Shown: positions 57,394 through 64,000 of the stretch, piece after piece
Layout: every line of letters begins with the position of its first letter
Numbering within the stretch: position 1 is the stretch's first letter
Assembly (NCBI GenBank): GCA_002917775.1
Contig: KZ627151.1
Location: 61,409 to 125,408 of the forward strand
Source of the DNA: Glaciozyma antarctica PI12
Lineage: Eukaryota > Basidiomycota > Microbotryomycetes > Kriegeriales > Camptobasidiaceae
DNA: 64,000 nt
Reading direction: 5' to 3'
The notes under the pieces: generated by a model
What the model was told of the DNA's origin: nothing
Databases searched by the model: none
The model's input: only the letters and a program-made list of their open reading frames with translations
Position numbers and translations under genes: made by a program

Positions 57394-59307
57394 TCAAAGG
57401 TGTGCGACCGTCTTCGTCCACCTCCAGCCCTTCGCGCTCCACCCCTTCTCACACCTCAGTCCTTTCCCCGCCCAACTCGTTCCCGCCAGCTTTCCCCTCA
57501 GTTCAACCACCTCGACGCCCCTTCCCTCAACGATGTGCAGCATCGCGTGAAGCGTCGGTGCCGCCGCCGCCAATCCGATCGTGCTGACGTTGGAGGTATT
57601 TGGGGCAGTGGGGTTCGAAAAAGCCGACGAGGGTGAGTTGGTGCAGGTCTTGGAAGCGCGAGAGGATGCGGTGGAATGAAGCGAGAGTTCGCTAGGTTTC
57701 ATAATGTCAGTAACGAGAGAGCGAGAGACGGAAAGGAACGCACGTCGTTGAGGAATTGGTTCGAGGACTTGTCCGGATCGGCCTGCAGCTCCAGATGGTG
57801 AATGTAGGAGTTGGGCTCCCAGTCAGAAACCTTGTACGAGGCGTAGGAAAAGTTGAGTTCGCCGAAATCGCGCAGGCGAAGTGTCGAGAGCTGGCATCCG
57901 GTGAGGGCGAGGAAGTCGCCAAGTGCGAACTGCTCTGGGTCGACGTCGGGAATGGGTGGGGTCTGATGAGCCGGCAGTGTGAGGGGGATAGTGATAGACA
58001 CTGCTGGAAGAGGAGGGGCGGCGGGTGGCGTCCAGGCGGCTTTGGTAAAGATGCTGAACCCGACGATTTCGAGCGTCCGGAGGCCTCCCAGATCGCCACA
58101 GAAGTCGAAGGGAAAATACAGGCTTGAGGATTGCGCCAAGTACACCTGTGGACCAGGCGAACGTTAGACACGCCGCAGCAACTTGCGAAGGAGAAGAAAG
58201 ACTTACGTCCTCAAAGAGAGAATCGAGCGTGGCGGCGAGCTCGAGGGAGAGCTTCTCCGGGACAACTCGAGCCTACCTCGACGAGATTCCAGCGATTCGA
58301 AGGTGCTCCAGCGACTTTGAGCACGGGAAGATGAGAGCGGCGGTCGCAGCGCCGTTCTTGCCGAGCTGCTCCTCGAGCGAGAGCGACTTGATCCCTGGTG
58401 TGTCGCCGAGAAAGGAGGGAGGGGGCGACCCCGTGAGGGCCAATTCGACGAGTCGAGGGAGGTCCTTGGCGATGGTAAAGGCTGGGTCTTCGGTGTGCGA
58501 GACTTCCGGGAGATGGAGTGATTGGAGGAAGGGGAGTTGACTGACGGCGGACGTGATACGGCGAGGAAAGGGTGAGGAGGTGGGCGGATTGGAGCGCGAG
58601 GAGGCCTGCGTTCCGCCTTTGTCTATCGCGAGGTGCAGATGCGTGAGCTGGCGGAGGTGGAGCGGCGAGGAGAATAGCGCGGAGAGGAGGGAGAATTGGC
58701 AGTGGATAGGAGGTTGGAGCATGGTGTACTCGAGCCTTCGAACGAACTGAGCGATCTGCGGCTCGTCGAACAAGCGACTGAAGATGCGGTCGGCTCGAGT
58801 ACGCCACTGCATGTCCGGTGCGCCCGAATCCCCTTTCCGGGGGACAATCGAGTAGGTGTTCCAGAGGACGGGCTTGCAGACGCGGTACAGCTGGCGATTC
58901 GTTCCTTGCAAGGCGAGGAGGTCCTTTGTCTGCTTGTGCGGGGCGGTCGAGGAGATAGCGTAGGACGCGACGAGGGCAACGAGTTCGTCGGGGAGGTCGC
59001 AGAGGGAGGTCGCAGAGGGAGGTCGCTGGGGTTTTGGCGGTGGAAGGAGGAGGGGCAAGAGGAGGAGGAGGAGAAGGAGGAGGAGGAGGAGGAGGAGGTG
59101 GGGCGGTGGAAGTGATCTCGAGGGGCTCGTCGTCGTCGTCTGTCGTCTTCCGACAGGTCCGCGACGAACTCGTCGAGGGTGAGAATGAAGGAATTGTCGC
59201 CTGAGTCCGTTGAGAGGCTGAGTACCAAGTTTTAGGACCCGATCAGAACAGTATCTGGAGTGATAAACGCACTAGGAAGCACTTGCAGCTGGCGCAGCTG
59301 GATCCAT
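57394..59307 (-). pseudogene. F-box protein of a different subfamily, broken
   Basis: The start is ATG 59307 with a short first exon (to 59273; MDPAAPAASASY), then a 55-base intron. Exon 2 begins at 59217 with an acidic stretch, a Pro-rich stretch and a good F-box (SLCDLPDELVALVASYA) near 58985-59020. Leu-rich sequence follows (RLEYTMLQPPIHCQFSLLSAL, LTHLHLAIDKGG). Four defects are visible: a probable one-base insertion in the GAC repeat near 59140, a 13-base tandem duplication at about 58998-59025 that shifts the frame just before the F-box, a TAG at 58275-58273, and a further shift near 57610. Removing one 13-base unit on paper joins the Pro-rich part to the F-box, which is why the duplication looks causal. 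The family role is SCF substrate recognition. Confidence 0.65.
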
Positions 59308-60064
59308 CTTGGTCGAAGCTCCTGGAGCGAATGCACGCGACGAAGCTGCTCGAACGCAGTCAGCCAGGTCGTCCAGGCCGCGTAACGAAGTAACAATGCT
59401 CACCAGCAACTTCTCAGACGAGGAGCAGAGAAACACGCGTCCGCGAGGTGAGGGGAGGAGGGAGAGAGGGACCCCGCCCAAAGACTTCGAGGTGTGGCTG
59501 TTTGCTCTCCTCCCTCTCCCTCACTATCGTTGCTGCCACCAAACAGGACTCACCAGCGCTCAATCGACCAGCTCGCCCAGCCGCACGCGCCTAGCAGCTG
59601 CACTCGAGCACTCGGCGCGCGCCTTCCTCGGTCCACCAGGAGCTGTCCCGCTCCCGCGCGCCACCAATCGCTAGAACCTGAGTATTGTGCGCTTCTGGAC
59701 TAGCCTCTTCTTAGAGGGGGAAGCCAGGCAACTGGAGAAGTGGGGAGCCACGTCGGAGGATCGAATGCGAGGGAGCTGGACGGGGCTGGTGCCTCGTGGA
59801 CTACGCTCGTTGCGGGGCACTTCCAGGTATACCAGCTCGAAGTTAGTGAGCTGAGGGGGCGGCCTGGATCGCGGAAGCTGACGAGACTGGCCATGATGGC
59901 CTGCTCGAGTTGCCCTTCGCGTGTTGCTCCCGCTGAGGCTGGGGAAAGCTCCTTGCGAGACACGACAAGCTACGATCCGAACTCAGCGCGGAAGCTGACC
60001 TCACTCGCTTCGCAGAATCGCTTTCTCGCTGAAACGCCGTGCCTCCCTCCTCCTCCTCTCAGCC
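59308..60064. promoter_or_regulatory. divergent region between two decayed F-box genes
   Basis: About 760 bases. No gene was recognised on either strand. Confidence 0.4.
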
Positions 60065-61528
60065 ATGTCCTCGCCCCCACCTCCTCCTCGACTCACCCTC
60101 CTTGATCTCCCGACCGAAATCAAGGCCTACATATTCAAGCTCGCGCGCTGGCAGGACGTCGCTTTGATTCGACGCATGAATCCCGGAAGAGGCATCGCGG
60201 CTCGAGGTGCTTTGCGAGCGAAGTTGGGCTGGGTGGGGAGGAGTGTTATGGCGCTTTCCTTGGTGAACAAGGAGACGAGTCGACTGGGGGCAGCCCGTAT
60301 CTTCGAGGTGAGTGGTGGAGAACTTGGGAAGATCAAGACGTCGACGCTGATTACACTGTGGCCGCAGACGATCAACGCAAGCGCGAGTACCGACCGAGCG
60401 TTCGTCTTCAGAATGGACTCCTACGCGGCGCACATTCGCGAGATCGTCTTTGACGACAAAGCCACTACCGACGCCTGCGTTCAGTCTCGAATCTTCGAAT
60501 CTCTCCCTTCGCCTCTCCCCACCTCAGGCGCATCAAGATCACGCAGCGCGGGGCGCACATCCTTTTCCGCTCTACCCTCTTCCCTTCGAAAGACGCCCCG
60601 TGTGGCGAAGACGACGCCTACATTGAACGGACCTTCCAGCCACTCGCTTCTCATCTTCGCGACATCACCTTGTTCAACCTCCCAACAAATCACGCCGCCT
60701 CGGTGTTGGACCAGTTCCCGAGCTTGACCTCGGTACGCTCCCTGTCGATGCCCGCAGCGACCAAGGGAATCTCGAGCCTGGGAGCGAAACTTGCGTAGCG
60801 GAGCTGGAGCTCTGGAACTCTCGGACACGCCCGGAGAAGCGAGCTCGGTCAACTCGCTCGACAGAGGGTGGGTCGATCGTCGTTGGGCGAGCGTTGGTTA
60901 CCTTCGAACGCTTAAACTCGACGTCGGCGACCTCAATGCCCTGGGCTGGGTCTTCATCCTCCGATTCCGCGACACGCTCGAACGATTGGAGCTGCGAATT
61001 ACCTCCGACTATCGCCCACTCAAGGTCGACGCCTACGTCTTACCTCGCCTTACATCACTCGCTCTCGCTGGCGACGTCGACAATATCACCCCCATCCTCA
61101 TCTTCCTCTCCCCCTCCCCGCTCACGATGCTCGACCTCGAAATTATCTGCACTTCATCCATTATTCCTCTCCTCGACGTTCTCGCCCCTTTCCAACCCAC
61201 CCTTCGCCACCTCATCTGCACTCCCAGCAGCTACCCCATCTTCCCCCCCTCCTTCAACGAGGCATTGTCCACGTTCTGCGACCAGGCCCGCATCTCCCTC
61301 TCGAACCGCGGCGAGTACTCGGCGCGCGGAGCGGTGCACGATTATGGCCGCACACCAGATGCACGAGGGACCGAGACGGACGCCATCTGCGGGTCGATCA
61401 GGCGGACGCTGGAGTTTGGGTGGAATCGGACGGTGGAGATGGAAAGGACGAGGGTTTTGGAAGGGGCAAAGATGCTGCTGGAGTATACGAGGAGTCTGCA
61501 TGGGCTTCACGAGCATTGGAGGGATTGA
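60065..61528 (+). pseudogene. F-box-like/leucine-rich family copy with frameshifts
   Basis: The start is ATG 60065 and exon 1 ends at 60307. It has LTLLDLPTEIKAYIFKLAR and MALSLVNKETSRLGAARIFE. The conserved intron ends at 60367. Exon 2 keeps frame to about 60520 (AAHIREIVFDDKATTDACV). Then the family-like frame moves (IERTFQPLASHLRDITLFNLP, stop at about 60798). It moves again by about 60840, where it stays open to 61528 (DRRWASVGYLRTLKLD, ending GLHEHWRD). Two or three indels within about 300 bases explain this. The last 230 codons are intact, so a truncated product cannot be ruled out. The family role is inferred as SCF substrate receptor. Confidence 0.7.
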
Positions 61529-62893
61529 GTAGTTGGGAGCGGATCGAGCCGAGATGGAGAAGCGATTGCGGAAATCGAGTTTTTGATTCCTAGGTTCGTT
61601 GTTGGAGAGGAATGGTCGCTTGTACAGCACTGTCGTTGGCGTGCAAAGTTCGGAAAAGCAGAACGGCAGCTTTGGGAGCGGCGTGTGAAGGAGGCCTGCT
61701 GAGGGCTGCGGGTTACGCTTTCGCTTGAGGATCTGATCCCTCCTGAAGTAGCTCAAGCTCGACATCATCTTTCGCACGACGAGGAGGTGCGGGGAACGGA
61801 CAGCAAGTCTTGGGGTGCGAAGGAGGACGCAGCAGCCCTCGCCGAAGTCTGGCAAGGCAATCGCTCCTTCGCGCCGGGAGCAGTTAATGCGCGTAGCGAC
61901 TGGGCTGTCAAATCGAGCGAAGCAGTGACTGAAGACATAAGGGAGAGCCGCTGGAGTTGCTCATTCGTGCTTCCGCGCAGAAAGTACGGCAGTCTCAGCT
62001 CGCTTCGCCGGACCCCCCGGTTCGCGCTCGAGGACCTTGGACTCCCCGCTTCGTCGTTCTCCTTCTCTCGATCTGCTCCTGCATCTACGCGCACTGTGAT
62101 TTTGAACACTCGCGAGAATTACTAGCTCCCCTCTCGTCGCCGCATCGCACAAATCTCGCCGCCGAAGCTCGCTCGAGCTTTTTCGTCTCGTCTTTCCTTG
62201 AAGCAATCTGCTTCACTCAATTCACGAGATCGTTCCCAAACGAAGCTCGCACTCGCATCCACTCCTCGATGTTTACGAGGGAAGAACCACCGACCGAGGG
62301 GGAGGTGCGACTGCTGAAGCCGCAGTCGTCGTTGAGTCCTCCTCCGTGAAGTTACATCTGCCCCTCCACACGCGCTCGTATCTTTATTCAATTCCTAACA
62401 GCTCCATTCCACGCGAGTCTGGAGCTGGCCATCTCCAAGCGAAGCGCGCGCAAGATCGAGATGGCGCGTGCTCGGTGAGCGAGATCTTGCTGAGACGTCG
62501 CTGGGTCGCTGGGAAGTCACCTTGTTGCGCTTTTGTCCTCCCAACGACTGTTCGTGGCGTTCGTTCACCCCCTTCTGAGGATGAAGAAGCGGGGGCGCGG
62601 CAGTAGAGCTAGCAAGAGCTTCCCTCGCGAGGCTTCCGGGGAATACGCAGCCTGGACGCCCTTCCTCTCTCTTCCGTCTATCTCTAGCACTCTGCTGGGA
62701 TCGTATGGCCTAGCAGCTGAGCTGGGAGACGAAAGCAAAGTGGGACGGACAATAGCGAAAACTCAAGGTGACGCAGTCAGTCAAATGGGCTGGGGCAGAA
62801 GGATGTCCCGTCGACGAGGAGGACATCGCAAAGAGGGAGCGAGGTAACATCGCAGGCCTTGGTCTTCTTCCTGCTGTACCTACGCTCAAAGAG
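61529..62893. other. 1.37 kb intergenic stretch
   Basis: Several open frames on both strands have no family similarity, no consistent splice signals and mixed composition. It should carry the promoter and long leader of the gene at the right edge. Nothing else could be supported. Confidence 0.4.
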
Positions 62894-64000
62894 ATGGAGC
62901 TGAAGAACGACGACAGACGGTTTAGACGGTTAACTCGCTGCAGCGCACAGCCCCCGGAGCAGCCAAAGTTGCGCGAGTCGGGATTAATCCCGCTCTCCCA
63001 GCGACAACTCAGTTCTCAGCGACCCGTCTCGGACGTTCGTACGCCACTCACGCCTACCACTCCAAGGCGCCTCTCTCTTCCCAGCAGACGCCACTCGCTC
63101 TCGATGGAGCACGACCAATCCTTCTACTCCGGCGGATCGAATTTTTCCAGTGGCGGCTTCCGAGAGAGAGAGGCTGGCTACTGGAAGGAGTACCAGTCGA
63201 CCGAGGCGGATCTCTACACATACCCGGCCCCAGTGCAGGAGTACAGGTTCGGGAGCTACTACGCCTCGACGGCGGCCAACGCTGCCTCTCCTCGTCGAGC
63301 TCTCCTGTGAGTTCCCACTTCTCCGCTTTGCTCCTCGTACTGACGATAAGGCAGCTCCTACGAATCCTACAGCCACCACGAGCCTTCCTACGCCTACCTG
63401 CCGTCGCCCACCTCGACCGCTTCGGACTCCTCCCTCCCACCTTCTCCCGCTCTCGGCCTGCCCTACCTCAACTCTCTCACCTCCTCCTCCTCAGCCTTCA
63501 TTCCCGACTGCACCAACTCACCCTACCCATCCCCCACTTCGCCCTACCCCGTTCCCCTCGCCTCCATCAGTTCGTACCACCTCGAACCGACTTTGAACTT
63601 TAACCTCGCCACCGCCTCCTTCCCTCCCCAGGCAGAGGAATACACGCCCTCCGCTCATTCTCCCGTCACCTCTTCCGGCTACCCGTCCTTCGCCTCCCTC
63701 TTGGCGTGCGGGAACGATATCGAAAGGCGGGAGCGCGGTGCGAGGGCGTTCGATGCGAGGGAGAAGGATTTTTCGCAAGGGCTGAGGATCGAGATCTCGT
63801 CAAGCTTTGCGAGTGAGTCGGAAGAGGGGGGATATACGTATGAGATTGGGAGCAGGAGGATCGGGAGCAAGTTGGGGCTCGAGGGATTCGAGGAGGAGTG
63901 CGTCGAGGGATTCGACTGGGATGTTGGCGCCGCTGCGAACGAGAAGGAGGTGGAGGAGGTGCAGATGGAGGTTGTCGTGCCGAGCGAAGTCTCCCCCTCC
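62894..64000 (+). CDS. Ser/Pro/Tyr-rich protein, 3' partial (possible transcription regulator)
   Basis: An open frame with ATG at 62894 (MELKNDDRRFRR), or more likely 63104 (MEHDQSFYSGG), runs to a donor after 63306. A 48-base intron ends at 63354, and exon 2 stays open to about 63810 or to the edge. The sequence is low in charge and rich in Ser, Pro and Tyr (PSYAYLPSPTSTASDSS, SPTSPYPVPLASISSYH), then turns acidic (EGFEEECVEGFDWDVG). This resembles the N-terminal half of the C2H2 gene at 44 kb in composition only. A DNA-binding domain, if any, would lie beyond 64000. I do not recognise the family. Confidence 0.6.

Noticed and set aside
59058-59100. GGA/GAG triplet run as a possible functional repeat
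   Set aside because: It encodes the Pro- or Ser-rich leader of a decayed F-box gene, depending on frame; simple low-complexity coding DNA explains it.
1-64000. Transposons, retroelements, CRISPR arrays, rRNA or tRNA genes
   Set aside because: No transposase, reverse transcriptase or integrase motifs, terminal repeats, spaced direct repeats or RNA gene signatures were seen. Small or very old elements could be missed by eye.

Overview
This window looks like nuclear DNA of a GC-rich basidiomycete yeast. The red-yeast group (Rhodotorula, Rhodosporidium, Sporobolomyces; Microbotryomycetes) fits best. The evidence is the very high GC, dense genes on both strands, and many introns of about 45-80 bases with gtacgt, gtgcgt or gtgagt donors, a CTGAC/CTAAC branch point and a cag acceptor. 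Fungal gene families are also present: a Zn2Cys6 factor, alpha-actinin, a large-subunit catalase and a ubiquitin/RING protein. Genus is an inference. Two undetermined bases near the left edge show draft sequence.

Layout, left to right: a decayed F-box-like gene (1-1372 +); a TPR protein (1747-4105 -); a small mitochondrial-looking protein (4410-4748 +); eIF1A with two tiny exons and a 1.7 kb intron (4964-7547 -); a two-module TPR gene (7945-11559 +); an intact F-box-like gene (11658-13169 -); a ubiquitin-like/RING protein (14039-16589 +); a flavin monooxygenase (16980-19611 -); a Zn2Cys6 factor (20355-23545 +); a decayed F-box-like gene (23872-25359 -); alpha-actinin (26013-28882 +); a catalase (29154-32524 +) followed at once by a truncated F-box-like copy (to 33571); a giant modular TPR gene (34165-43578 +); a C2H2 factor (44057-45293 +); an intact F-box-like gene (46560-48057 -); an inverted copy of the catalase tail (48730-48953); ribosomal uL30/RPL7 (49467-50977 -); a decayed F-box-like gene (52144-53640 -); ribosomal eL8/RPL8 (54096-55773 +); three more decayed F-box-type genes (56257-61528); and a Ser/Pro/Tyr-rich gene leaving the right edge.

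Two things stand out. First, a repeating protein module joins a CPPxRC-type motif, a CxCxL motif, an all-helical stretch and TPR-like repeats. It occurs about five times in the giant gene, about twice in the gene at 8-11.5 kb, and in a diverged form at 1.7-4.1 kb. I cannot match it to a named family. Second, a lineage-expanded F-box-like family has eight copies here, plus one more distant F-box gene. All but two are broken by stops, frameshifts, small tandem duplications or truncation, while housekeeping genes beside them read cleanly, so the breaks look biological. Copies of its flanking DNA, and of the 3' end of catalase, are scattered through the window, which suggests segmental duplication drives the expansion.

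The conserved genes (eIF1A, RPL7, RPL8, alpha-actinin, catalase) do ordinary housekeeping work and show no sign of being one pathway. No rRNA, tRNA, CRISPR or recognisable transposon or virus-derived coding sequence was found.
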